Of a stretch of 64,000 bases of DNA, positions 23,595 through 35,188 are shown one piece after another. The stretch covers positions 434,001 through 498,000 of the forward strand of contig JACAAK010000009.1 of assembly GCA_025093985.1 (NCBI GenBank), in the 5' to 3' direction. The number at the start of each line of letters is the position of its first letter. The stretch's first letter is position 1. This stretch comes from Calvatia gigantea. Lineage: Eukaryota > Basidiomycota > Agaricomycetes > Agaricales > Lycoperdaceae. The translations under genes were made by a program, and so were the position numbers. The notes beneath the pieces were generated by a model, which was given only the letters and a program-made list of their open reading frames with translations, searched no databases and was not told the origin of the DNA.

Positions 23595-26125
23595 ATGGAT
23601 GAAGAAACAATTGACCGGCTACATCGCATAGTTCTGAGGAAACTAGATTTGAATATTATTCCTTGTCTTTCTCTCGTAAGCCTCGGAATTCTTTATATAT
23701 GCGATGTTTCTCAGAAGGCTCTATGAGACAGCTCTGGTTCGCCAATTTCATTGATAGATCAAACATTGGCAACGCGAGGTGAAGCTTTATTTTTTGTGTG
23801 GAGCGAGACATCGTCGTAACGGGATCACAGGATCGCCGGACTTGAAAAGGATCTTCAATTACGGGGCAATGAATTCAACCTTGGCTTAGCTGGTAGGCCT
23901 CTGACACTGACCGGACGAGGTATCGATACAAGAACTGGCTAAATTCTGACTAGCTTTTTTCGTCGCGTAGGCTCCTACGCCCTCAACTGATAATCTTGGG
24001 ACTGACTACGACCGCTCAGTTATATAGTCGTGGAGATTCGTAAGGGATCAAATCCGCCTTTTCTCCTATAAACTGAGTCAATGTCAACATACTAGCGTCC
24101 AACTTACTTCTCCGCAAAGTCAAGGCAAATCGCTGGCTCCCTATGTTTACCTGTGCATGGGGCGTCTCGAGTATTGGTATTGGTTTCACTAAAAATTTCT
24201 CCGGCCTTGTTGCTGCGCGATTCTTTCTCGGGTTCTGCGAAGGCAGTTTATTCCCTTGCATGGTATGGCCTTACCTCTCCAGCCCTATCGAAATTATTTC
24301 AAGTCTTCCTTAGATTCTTTATATGAGCAATCTCTACCCTCGACATAAACTGCAGTTCAGAATGGGATCTTTCTATTCAGTAGGTACGTTCCACACCATC
24401 CTCACCTGTCTTCTCAGTATTTAATAAATGTTCCCCTTCCCAGTATCTCTATCGGGGGCTTTTGGAGGTACTACCTATGTTTGCACAACCATAGGCTTAA
24501 TTAAACTCTCACTCAATCAAGGTCTCCTAGCGGCCGCAATTCTGAAGATGGATGGAGTTGACGGCTTGGCAGGTTGGCGTTGGATCTTCATCCTGGAGGG
24601 AATTGTGACTGTTCTACTTGGCTTGCTCGCTGCCTGGATCCTACCAGCAGATCTAAATTCTGCCAAGTTTCTGAGCGATCAAGAAAGGTATGCATACAGT
24701 ACGTCTTTCGCCCGCCAAAGAGAGCAACAGCTCTGAATAGCACCGGAATCAGCCCAGTATTATGCTCGGAAAAATCGCAACGCATTCGCATTTCCGGTGG
24801 AGGTCGACATGCAGGTTCGAACTGCAGGGAGCTCCTCTGACTCTGAGAAAGGACCCGAATGTCAAATTAAAGCTCCGAATCCCACCACACGTGAAAGGGA
24901 CGAGGAATTTTGAATGGGGTGAGGTCAGAAGAGGTATGTATATCAGTTTTTCGGAGTCGATGGGTCGAAATGATGGATGTTTATCTGTGAATTTAGGCCT
25001 GTCCGATTTTCAGACTTGGGTAACGGGATCAGCATTCTTCGCTAACATTGTCGCCATCTATTCCTATTCTCTATTTTTGTGAGCCCTTATCGCCTTCATT
25101 TTCGTTCTGAGATTCGACCCTGAGACAAGGCCGACCATCGTATCGCAATTAGGCTTTGCTGGAGTTCAAGCCCAAATTCGTTCTGGTATGTACCTTGATG
25201 ACCTCATCCAAGTCTGAGGTTACGATCGCGGATCAGTGTACCCCTATATCCCCTCCACTGCGTTGACTGGTCGGTGAATTCGTTCAAATCATCCATACCA
25301 TTCCAATCATGTGATTTTAGCTTTTGTTGCATTCTGGAGTGATCGAATGAAAACAAGGGGACCGTTTGTTCTCGGATTCATGCCTATTGCAATGGCGGGT
25401 TAGTCCTATAATTGTAATCACTCATCTTGGCCAGATCTGAACAAGGAACAACGACTCAAATGCCTTTGGGAATCATTCTAGGGTTCATCCTTGCTATCGT
25501 CGCTGATAACAATCGAGTACGCTACGCGGCTCTCCTTCTCATAGGCATTGGAGCGTACGTACGATCATTTCTCTACTATCTGCGACATTTATCGTCCAAT
25601 GGATTCCCCTGTTCCCCGGGTATCATCACAACATTGGCCAATAATCATAGCGGCTACTATAAGAGGGCCGCGTCACTTGGCCTCCAGATTGCGGTTGGTA
25701 ATTGTGGGTGCGTATATTTGGTGCCCAATTCCAGGACTTCAAATTTCGTCCTACTGATTCGGAGTTGTTCAGGGGCATCGTCGCGACCTTCGTTTACACC
25801 GCAGGTTCGCCCAAACCCTCCCTCATTATGAACTTATCTGAGAGACGGGGACAGACCAGAAACCTCGATTTGTGAGAGGGAACAGCGTGGTGCTTGCATT
25901 GTTGGCGTTCTCCTGGTTCATGGTCGCATTAAACATGTTAGTGTTTTTTCTATATAATAACGCTTTCTCATCTCCGTTATTAGGGCTTACTGTTGGTACG
26001 AGAACAAAGCCCGCGCAGAAGGAAGAAGGGAGTACAACTTTGTCGAATATCGGCTGCTCGTCGAGTCCGGAAAAACTAAGGCGCCTATTGGGGACAGAGA
26101 TCCAACATTTCGTTTTACGCTCTAA
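23595..26125 (+). CDS. MFS transporter, anion:cation symporter (Dal5/Tna1-like)
   Basis: A heavily intron-split gene starting MDEETIDRLHRIVLRKLDL and ending GDRDPTFRFTL. The ACS family of major facilitators imports organic anions such as allantoate, nicotinate or other carboxylates across the plasma membrane by proton symport. Exons carry the family hallmarks in order: FIDRSNIGNAR at the first loop, IAGLEKDLQL, ANRWLPMFTCAWGV, ARFFLGFCEGSLFP, SLSGAFGG, ILKMDGVDGLAGWRW and FILEGIVTVLLG, then YPYIPSTALT-like and FWSDRMKTRGPFVLGF, GYYKRAASLGLQIAVGNCG, and the C-terminal NKARAEGRREYNFVEY. Several introns restore frame cleanly (for example within GAFGG/LLAAA). The exon between ERYAYS and FEWGEVRRG (about 24690-24930) was not resolved. 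Convergent with the BRCT gene, 160 bp apart. Substrate unknown. Confidence 0.8.
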
Positions 26126-26285
26126 ACTTGCATAGCTAACTAAAGCAAATAAGCAACAATACAGTAACCAATAACATACGGTAGGTATACCGTTCATAGA
26201 TACACGACACATGAAAATGCCATTAATGAATGTTCCTCCTTCCAAAGTCTTTCCGGACGTTATGACCATGACCTCGACCTGGGAG

Positions 26286-29200
26286 TTAGGATGTCCTGGT
26301 GCTCTTCCTCGTTCTCGTCCCTCTTCTCACAGAGCCTGACGCCGTTCCAACTTTCAACGAACTCTCCTGGTTCTGGCTCTTATTGAACAAGTTCATCAAC
26401 TTATTCCTCTCGTCTGCCAATCCCGGGTCTTCATACATAACCCGCACACTATCCTCCTCCCTCTCCAGTATCACGTTTTCACGCACCACTGAACTTCGTG
26501 TTCGCCTACTCGCTGGTTTACCGGGTTTCTTGGCGCCGGCGACTGCAGCTACAGGTTCTATCACTGGGAGCATGTCGCTTTCTGTGATCTCGAAAGACTC
26601 GAAAGGGCTGATCGTTGACGTAGCAAAAGGCATTAACGAAATTGGGTTTGAATCAGCGGACATTTCGGAGGTTTCCTGTTCAGAAATCTGCCTCGCCAGT
26701 GCGTGCTACCGTTTCATTTAATTTTAATATCACCTTCAAGCGTATTATCTCCGGATAGCTCACCTTGCGTCTCTGAAGCCTCTGCCTCTTCGAATTTCGT
26801 CCCACATCCAACACACCATCCTCTTCAGACGTATGTCTCTTCAACGCTCTGGTAATGCTCTCCTGCAACGCCTTGGTTACTTCATGGTCGATCTTCACAG
26901 GAGATATCGACGTCCTGCTTCCCTGCTTAGTCAATTTCATGGGTGAAGGTGTTCGTGAGGATGGAATGTTTGTTGTTAGTCGTTCCTGTTCAAGTTGTTG
27001 CCATGTTGGTTTGGGTATCCCGTTACTGCTATCTGTATTAGAAGAACTGTGGTGCTGTGTTAGAGACTTCCGGTTGGATGTTCTGTCGGATATGCGGTGG
27101 ACGCGCAGAAGCCGGTGAGGAGGGGCCGGGTTGTGGGGGGAGGGAAGCAAGGGAGGCCGCCCGCTCAGACGGTAATATTTCACCGAGACCATGTCTCGGT
27201 TGGCCGAAGGATAGGGACGCGGAGGCTGATGATGCTGAGGAAGAAGACCGAGAGGTCTGGGGGTTAGGTTTCAACTGACGTTTGCGTGAGGGAAAATCGG
27301 GTATCGGAGGCAGTTCAGCGGGTGACTCGGAGGTGTCAGCTGGCGTTTCTATTAGCTCAAACCTCCCGCGAAATGAAAGCATGGACTTACTGTTAGTAAT
27401 ATCGTTCATTGTTGCTCCCATGTCAATGGGCGGAAGGTCCTGTGGCACCGCTTTTGCATTTCCTTTTCCTTTCACGTTGATCTCCACCGGAAGGCCGAAA
27501 TCAAGTTTGGGAGCGCTAAAGGTGTGCGAAGTGCATCCAGGGACGAGGTGTTCCTCAACAGGAGGAATAATTCCCGTTGAAGTCATTGTTGCCAACCAGC
27601 TCATCTTGACCACCGGTGTTCCCCATTCACAAGCTTTTTCAAACTTCTGTCCTTCACCCGAGGGGCATAGAAGATGAGATGTGCGCTTTGAGAAGGTGGG
27701 TGCGAGAGTGATGCCTAATGCTCGGAGAAGTCGTCGGAGCGCACATGATTCAGATTGACCGAAACCGGAAAGACTCAGAACGATCTTTTCCGCATCTGAG
27801 CATGACAGTTTGAGCGACTGAGGACCGACAAAAGATGCGACATAAGTTACCTGGAACTGGTGTTTCGATCGCCAGAGGCATGAACGAGATGTCTCCGTCA
27901 GGTGGACACACTTTATCCTCAAAGATGCAACGCTCCAACCAACATTCTGTCCGATATTTACCTCGTAGAACGGGATCTGGTTCTTCTCGATACAGCTTAC
28001 TCCCACTAAGATTGTCTCAGAATGGGATATAATGATACATTCTTCATAAACGTACCTGACCAACCGAACAATGATGAAATCCGCCTCTTCGTCTGATTCA
28101 TTAGCCATCTGGCCACCATAAGATTCCACTGCATTTTTGACTGCAGGAGTTTTCGCCTCTCCCAAGGCTCGAAACCTATACCCAGAAAACATTATGCTGG
28201 CTGGGTTTGATGGACCAGCGACAGGTTCACGAATCGCCGATGTCGAAGACTCCCCGCCCGCCTCCTGGACGGCAGTTAAGGGTGTTCCAGCTTTCACAAA
28301 GACACTTGTGCTCGTTGTCGTCCGTCTGAAAGGTTGCCGTGACGTAGAAGCACCTTCAGTTTCCCCAGATTTGGCCGGTGCAAAAGAATTGGCACGTCGA
28401 AAAGCTGAGATAACGCTTTTGCCCGGCTCAATTTCCGGAGATTCATCTGTCGCCCTGAAGATTACTGGAGCGGATGTTGTGCGCACGAGTTCTGTGCCGG
28501 AGACTTCGTAGCCGCGTCTATTGAGGAGACTGCCCCATATTTGTAGGGTGACGGCAGGAAGGACCTTGACTTTAGCCATTTCGTCTTCGTCGTCTTGATT
28601 TGATGATGAGGTTTGGGGTTTGGGACGTTTTTCAAGTGTCTCGCCCATTTCCGAGGGGAAGTCTGAAGGAGGAGGAGAGCTCGTAACTGCAAGTTTTCTC
28701 TCTGGCCGAGGCCGGCTCATTTGGTACGTCGCTTCGTCAAAACGACCTAGCGTCACACGAGTTAACAGTGGACAGCCGTGATTTGAAGAAAAAATCATAC
28801 CACCAAATTCAAGCGAATCCCAAAACCATTCCTCCCAAACGAGATGAATGTTGGCCTCCTTCCTCTTGTTGAATTTTCCTGCATAACGCATCTTGTCTGT
28901 TTCTTCATCTCCCGAACATAGCAAATGTGTAACTTTCACAGGGCGCTCCAGGTTCTTCAGATAGATGCCTCCGTTCTGTGTTACGAGCCTGTTAATTTGA
29001 AGGCGTCGTTCTACGTCGGTAATCCCAGACAGACACAATACAACACCGGAGAATATTGGAAGCCGGTATGTGGCTAGGCCCTGAAATGCAAATGAGTTGA
29101 GCCAGGAATACATGAAAGTTAGACATACCTCTTCTAGATCGACGTCATCGCCTTTTAACCAGATATCAAAGCTCCCTTCCACCCATGAGGGCTTCATGAT

Positions 29201-29681
29201 GGGTATCTTGCGCTCAAGCGCACACTATTTCAGTATAAGTCAAGATTCTGACTCGGACTCCTTTCCATTCACCATATATTTTGCCCCTCCGTGAGTTTCT
29301 GCGATAAGATGCGTCACTTTGTCTGTAAATGCATTGACGTGGGTTGCACCAAGCTCTGCAGCTTTCCTAAACAAAGTCGGCTGCTTTGCATTAGGACAGA
29401 GCTACGTTCGAGCTCAGGAATCGTTCGAACCTTATCTTTGATACCGGTAGCACATAGGATGAGATTCTTGAATGGCCTCGGACAGGAATCCGCAAAAGTC
29501 GTATCATCACTATCGAGCTGGCTTTCTGCAACTAGATATCGTTCAGATGTTGCCCGAGAGAGGGTGCCCGCCTGTGCTGGTCGTAGCTTGACATTTGGGA
29601 CCTAATAAGCGCCGTATGAGCGTATGTTCTTGACATATCTTCAGGACTCACTTTGGCGGACTTGTTAGTCCTTCGTCGCAT
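26286..29681 (-). CDS. rad4: Rad4/Dpb11/TopBP1 BRCT checkpoint protein
   Basis: Multi-BRCT scaffold that in yeasts links replication initiation to the DNA damage checkpoint in the nucleus. The start chosen at 29681 (MRRRTNKSAK) is followed, after an intron, by VPNVKLRPAQ. BRCT hallmarks seen: NLILCATGIKDK, AAELGATHVNAFTDKVTHL, KPSWVEGSFDIW; then LPIFSGVVLCLSGI and NIHLVWEEWFWDSL; further repeats around FRALGEAKTPAVK and CIFEDKVCPPDGD; and LSLSGFGQSESCALRRLLRALG with FSKRTSHLLCPSGEG and KACEWGTPVVKMSWL. The C-terminal part has SPVKIDHEVTKALQESITR and ends with VRVMYEDPGLADERNKLM, typical of fungal Rad4 tails. Several introns stay open in the genomic frame, so ORF length alone misleads. The splice near 27070-27170 is unresolved. 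Divergent from the second MFS gene. Confidence 0.88.
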
Positions 29682-29986
29682 TTCCGCGAATAATTAAACA
29701 TGCGAGCATTCGTTGACTGGGAACATTATGATTTGCTTTAGGGCGGGTCAAGACGCGCTCATGACCCAGAAAGGCAATTACTTCACCGGCAATCAATTCT
29801 ATGACGTAGTACACCCTGACCTAACACCAAGGGGTAAATACCCGGTAACCGTTCAATGAAGCGCTCAATGGTAAGCCGCTTCGAGACCAAATGTGACACG
29901 GTGCATGGAAGTGGAGCCACCAGAAATTGGGAATATAAGACAGACTACTGCTTACTTAGTAATCCCCACGTCTGTCTCAGGTCCCA
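29682..29986. promoter_or_regulatory. Divergent promoter region, rad4-like and MFS genes
   Basis: Only 305 bp separate the two start codons. It contains GGAATATAAGACAG (about 29929), a TATA-like element about 55 bp upstream of the plus-strand ATG. No other functional site is claimed. Confidence 0.5.
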
Positions 29987-32700
29987 ATGAGCTCAAAGGA
30001 CAACAAATCTCGAGTCGAACTTGAAATGCGTTCGTCCTCACCATCTTCCGACGATCCCCCCACTAAGGGGGAAGAACCCCTATTCTTACGGGACGAAGGC
30101 GTTGACAATGTCTACGCTCAAAAATGTGATCTCGGTACGCACCCCCCTCACCCGCCAACCTATTGAGCAAAACTCAGACATGCGCAGTCAACCAATGCTT
30201 GCAAAGAGAGTGAGTGTATCTCCCAGCCTCGCACCGACCAGGTTTCTCACCCATATCTGTAGAATCGGCTTTGGAAGATATCAGTACCAGTTGTTTCTCC
30301 TCACTGGCCTTGGCTGGCTCGCAGACAGTGCAGCACCCCTTCTCCGACTTCACGAGCCGCCCAACCTAATCACCTTCTAGACCTATGGTTACAAGGGGTT
30401 GCTGTCGTCCTTCCCCAAGTCCAACAAGAACTCCTACCATCACGCGTAGAATTCGCCACATTCGCCTTATACTTGGGGCTCATTTGCGGCGCTACAACTT
30501 GGGGCGTATTGGCGGACCTCATCGGTAGACGACTGTCATTCAACGTTAGTTCATTCCCGCACTACTCGCGCCCCCCCCCCCTCAATACCCCTCTGCGACG
30601 TTCTCATACTCAACTTACTTGAACCACGGAACTGACATAAATACCTCAACGTCATTGGTAGGTGACGCTATTTATAGCCGGTGTTTTCGGCTTGGCGGCT
30701 GGGGCAGCCCCAAATTTTGTGACGTTCGCATCGCTCGTGGCATGCATGGGATTCGGCATTGGTGGCAAGTGAGTAAATTAATGAAACCGCGTGGGATGGC
30801 CCCAACTTTTGATATTCCGTCCCACAGTCTACCTGTCGACGGTAAGCAATAGATTTATTTTCTGATATTCCACGGGTTCCATGATTCTGATGTTCTCAAG
30901 GTGCCTTGTACCTTGAACACATACCCCAGTCTCATCAGGTCTGAACTGATTCCTTTTTTTTTTTGCGATGAGCGGAAGCTCAACTCGTGTTTTAGTGGAC
31001 CCTCACGCTGCTCTCGGCTTGGTGGGCTGTTGGCCAACTCGTTGCCTCGCTTATAGCTTGGGGCTTTATAGGCAACTTCTCTTGCCCCGCCGATACCCCC
31101 GCAGGACAATGTCACAAGGCGGATAACATGGGTTGGAGATACACCTTGTGCGTAATGGTGCCCATCCCCATTTAACCCAAACTCTTAAAACAATATTTTT
31201 AGTTACACGATGTGGGCGGTCCGCATAATTCTGCACCCCCGTTTTTTTCTAAAGATTCTATCATGTCAAATTTTTCACAGGGGTTCTTTGACATTTCTGA
31301 TGTTCATTTTCCGATTCATCATCTTCGATCTCCAAGAATCATCAAAGTACCTCATAGCAAAACGCCGAGATGACGACGCAATCAAGGTCCCTTGTCGTAG
31401 TTGATAGTGTAGTCAGGATTTCCTCTTATTACCACTTCACAGGTCCTCCAGCATATCGCCAAACGCAATGGAAAAACGATTTCCTTGACCATTGACCACC
31501 TCTCTCAGGTTCACGCCGCACGGGAGGCCACTGACTTTGTCCCAAGAACAACATTGCAACTCCTCAAATCCTCATTCTCCACCCTATCTTTGTGTGTTTC
31601 CTCTCCGGTTTAGTCCCTTATATCCTCCAACTCACATTGTCTCAGATCGCACGTCCGTCCACTCTTTACTGGGAGACGTTTTGCAATCAACAGCACCATT
31701 ACAATCCTCTCGTGGGGTATGTGACTTTTTCCACCCTCAGGCTAACGGAAACAAAAATTCACAATTTGGGGCGTCCCCACCAGGACTCATCGGTCTTGCA
31801 TATCCGCTCTTCAACCAATTCCTCCCTCTCTACCTCAAGAACCGCGTCTCTAGTGATTCGAGCATCAGCAGTGCCTACAAGAACTACGCCATCATTTCCG
31901 TAATGGGTATTCCAGGTTCACTGGTGGCATGCCTCGTTGTAGACTGGACGAGAAAGTCGAAAAAGCCTACTGTCACCAATGACGACTTTGAAAACCAGCA
32001 TGAGGCGGAGGTAGAGAAGAGGAGGAGAGATGCAGCAGGAACTCTTGGAGTGTTCGGCGGACTGAAGGTCTTGGGTGGACGGAAATTGACTATGATAATT
32101 TCTACCCTGCTCAGTGGGATTTTCTTGTTTCTGTTCACGACGAGTCAGAGTGATGCGGATGTATTGGGATATTCTTGTGCGAGTGGTTTGACACAGTACG
32201 TCCCTTTCTTGCCTCTTATGCTCCAACACACCCTTATAAAAAAACTTTCTGGTAGGAACGCGGTATGAGCCTCTTGCTTATTATTAACCTAATTCGTGTC
32301 ACTCACGTCTGACAGATGTATGGCGTTTTATACGCATACACCCCCGAGGTTAGTCTTGACCTTTAACCAACCCGCCACCCCTGTTCAGAGAGGTCATTTC
32401 TACAGGTTTTTCCCGCTCCGCATCGCGGAACCGGTGATGCACTAGCGAGTAGCTTCAATCGCATCACTGGCGTTCTTGCACCTATCATCAAGATCGCCTC
32501 CACAACTACTTCAGGTTCTGGCTCCAACGGAATCGCAAATGGGTAAGTACTCTTACCTCAATTCGATCCCTTTGACAGGCCACTCAATGGTTTTTGGCAG
32601 CTCGGTCTTCGTCTCAGCGGCTTTATTGACGGCCACTGCTTTCTTGATGATATTCCTGCCGATTGAGGTAAAACGTCCCTTGCTCAAACGTGAAACCTAG
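29987..32700 (+). CDS. MFS transporter, SV2/metabolite-symporter type
   Basis: Multi-exon twelve-helix transporter. The N-terminal exon starts MSSKDNKSRVELEMR; later exons give FGRYQ and FLLTGLGWLAD, LPSRVEFATFALYLGLICGATTWG and LADLIGRRLSF, GIGGNLPVDGALYLEHIP, WTLTLLSAWWAVGQLVASLIAW, and MGWRYTL. The second half gives GLIGLAYPLFNQFLPLYL, then ISVMGIPGSLVACLVVDWTR with a GLKVLGGRK loop, MYGVLYAYTPEVFPAPHRGTG and SSFNRITGVLAPIIKI. This order matches the fungal group of MFS proteins similar to synaptic-vesicle SV2 and bacterial metabolite symporters; substrates are mostly unknown. Exon joins around 31440-31740 were only partly resolved and may hide lesions. Convergent with the F-box gene, 328 bp apart. 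Confidence 0.8.
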
Positions 32701-33028
32701 CTGAAATGAGCTCTACTAGACTGCGGGAAGGGCAGCGATGTAAGAGTTTGTGCCAGGATCTGCTGAACAGCGGGTAGGCAAGAGATAACCTAGATTTAGG
32801 TGTGATATAGTGTGGTGTTAGTATCTATGTATATACTCCTAAACGAACTCATAACATCGCATCAACTGTAGTATGAAGTAGAAGGTGATAGTATGAATCA
32901 ATCCTGCCAGAAAACCTGTTCCAAACCACAATAGCTGTTACTCGTAACGGGACATTGATGATAAAAAAAAAAGCATAAACAAGGCAAAGGCGCAATAATA
33001 GAACAACGAGAATCAAGGGGCAGATGCA

Positions 33029-34680
33029 TCACCACCAGGACGACTCCGGAGGCGATTCGGAATACAATCCCGTATCCAACACAATCAAGCCGGTCTTCGT
33101 AAACTGGACAATCCTTCCACTCGCTTCATCCAAAGCAGGCGGGTCGGGGTCCCACTGCCCAGGATATCCCCTCTCCCTTATCGCGACTGAAGCCCTCAAC
33201 CTGAACGCCCTATTCCTGTTGACCTCATCCTCGATCCACATATAACTGACTGTGGTCGAGCTCGAGTCCCGATGCCTAAAGAAAGCTTTAGAAAGGCCGA
33301 GAGTGTACCCTGACTCCGTTGTCGTTTCGTATTCAACAAGTTTTGTGAGACGGGGTTTGGCTTTTTGGTCTTGGGGTATCGAGATACCGTAGATGCCAGT
33401 CTTTGGAACACAAGACGAAACGCGTCATGAGGGATGAATTATCGAAGTAGAGGGGTGAGAGACCACCGCGGTAGAGACGTGAGCCTTGGCAGGGGAGTTT
33501 CCAAAGAGGGGGAACAACGTCGAAGACGTCAAGGATGCTGGCTTGGATGGTTTGGAAGGGAGGTATGGGAAAGATGAACATGTTGGTTTTGGAGAATGCG
33601 ACAATGCGGTTGGTTTCGACGATGCGGAGTTGCTCCTAAAGACTTGAGGTGAGAAGATATAAAATACAGTCAAAAAGGCGGACGTACGATGTCTTGATTT
33701 ACTGGTATTCGGACTCGGGTATGGGTCACAGACGTTGATTGCTGCCATTTGAGAACTTCCAGATAAGATCCCTGTTTGGTCCTTCTGGCGCGGGCGAACA
33801 ATTCACCCGAGATATCCACACTCGTGAACTTTCCGATTCCGGGCATCGTAAACGTTGTCATATGCCTAGCTTCGAGGTGTGCGTTGATGCCGTGACCTTT
33901 CAGCTGCACTTTATACACGCGTACATGTGCGGGTGGGCTAGATGTGTCTGTAGATCACTGGCGGTCAGTCAACAAACACTACTGGTACAGAGGTTCACAC
34001 ACCGCGCATGATATTCGTTGTCAAAACCAGGTTGAACGACAACGTTTTCACATTTCTATTGATGTCCACAGCCATCAACAACGTCCGATTTGCATCCAAC
34101 TTGTGCATCGGCTCGATTAACTGCACCATCCTCGGGTGCTTCTTATCCAAATCAATCACTGACACCCGCCCAATGCCTTCTGCATCTGGCACCAACAACC
34201 ATCGCCCACCCTCAACCAAATGGAACACCGCCGGCGTCGCGCACTTGATAGGTCGATACCTCGTCGGCTCTTGTTTCTCGTTTCTCCAGCCAAGCTCAAC
34301 GGAGAGACGTGTCAGCAGCCAGCGCTCGAGTTCTTCCGCCGAGTAAGCTTCCACTGGTTCTTCTGGTGCTGGGGAGCGATTCTGATATGATGTGAATTGA
34401 ATGACGAGATTTGCCCAAACTTCGCGAGTTTTGGTTGCGCGGTTCCATGATTTACATGTCTACATTCCATTAAGGAAACTTCAGTGAGTTTGATTAGGAA
34501 GACTCGCGTAAGATGTCGTACACGTCGAACCCTCAAAACTTCTCTCCAATGCAGATGTGTGAGTACTTGAGTCTGGAGCTTGAGTGGTAAGTTTTGGAAT
34601 GACGGTTTCTCGGGGATATGTTGTTGTGGAGGTGGAGGTGGAGCGACGGCTAACAAGTCCGACTTTCTTGTCAATTTCAT
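33029..34680 (-). CDS. F-box protein (single-copy type)
   Basis: Exons 34680-34522, 34459-34003, 33947-33688 and 33635-33029 give about 493 residues. The N-terminus holds a Pro-rich stretch and an F-box (NLPLKLQTQVLTHLHWREVL, then VRRTCKSWNRATKTREVWANL across an intron). F-box proteins recruit substrates to SCF ubiquitin ligases through Skp1. The rest, with FHLVEGGRWLLVPDAEGIG and VSVIDLDKKHP, resembles the beta-rich C-terminal domains of other basidiomycete F-box proteins, with no clear repeat type. A surplus base near 33401 shifts the frame between CSK and TGIYGISIPQ; removing one nucleotide makes the model length an exact multiple of three. It is not closely similar to the tandem F-box family at 35-43 kb. 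Confidence 0.8.
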
Positions 34681-35188
34681 GCATTCTCGTTAACGCTCGG
34701 CCTGAACGTACCTTTAGTCTTCCTCGCTTCAAAGTACTGGCTAATTGACCATCTTAGTAGGCGAATGGCGATTGCGAGTGCCTGCCACAGGAGCGCAAGT
34801 ACATCTAAGAGTAGAGCAGAAAAATTCATGAGAGTTCGTGAGGCAGGATAAGCATGAAGATGGATGTCGTCGAGGAGGACAAGTTCAGAGAACACACGGC
34901 GCACTCAACCTGAACATTGTCCAAATAAGGAAAGCCAAGTTTATCTGCGCTTTTTATACGACTGCCCCCACTGATTAGTATGTACAACGTGAAGATCAGT
35001 TCCTCTGAAATAAATAACTCCTTTCTATGGCAGCAAAACACGGGGGCGCGAGGGAAGGATGATTCATCAATGCATCAACCTCCTTTGCGGTGGTTATACA
35101 CGATATGTAAGACAGGCTGCAGCCCCCCTACACAGCCACTTTGCCCAAGACATAAGAGCTTGAGCTCGACAGCAAAGCAACTGGAACC
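34681..35188. other. Spacer upstream of F-box paralogue 1
   Basis: From about 34975 the sequence matches the region upstream of F-box paralogue 2 (from about 37290), including CGATATGTAAGACAG-type and CCCCCCTACACAGCCAC words. So this is the 5' flank of a duplicated unit. No gene of its own. Confidence 0.5.
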
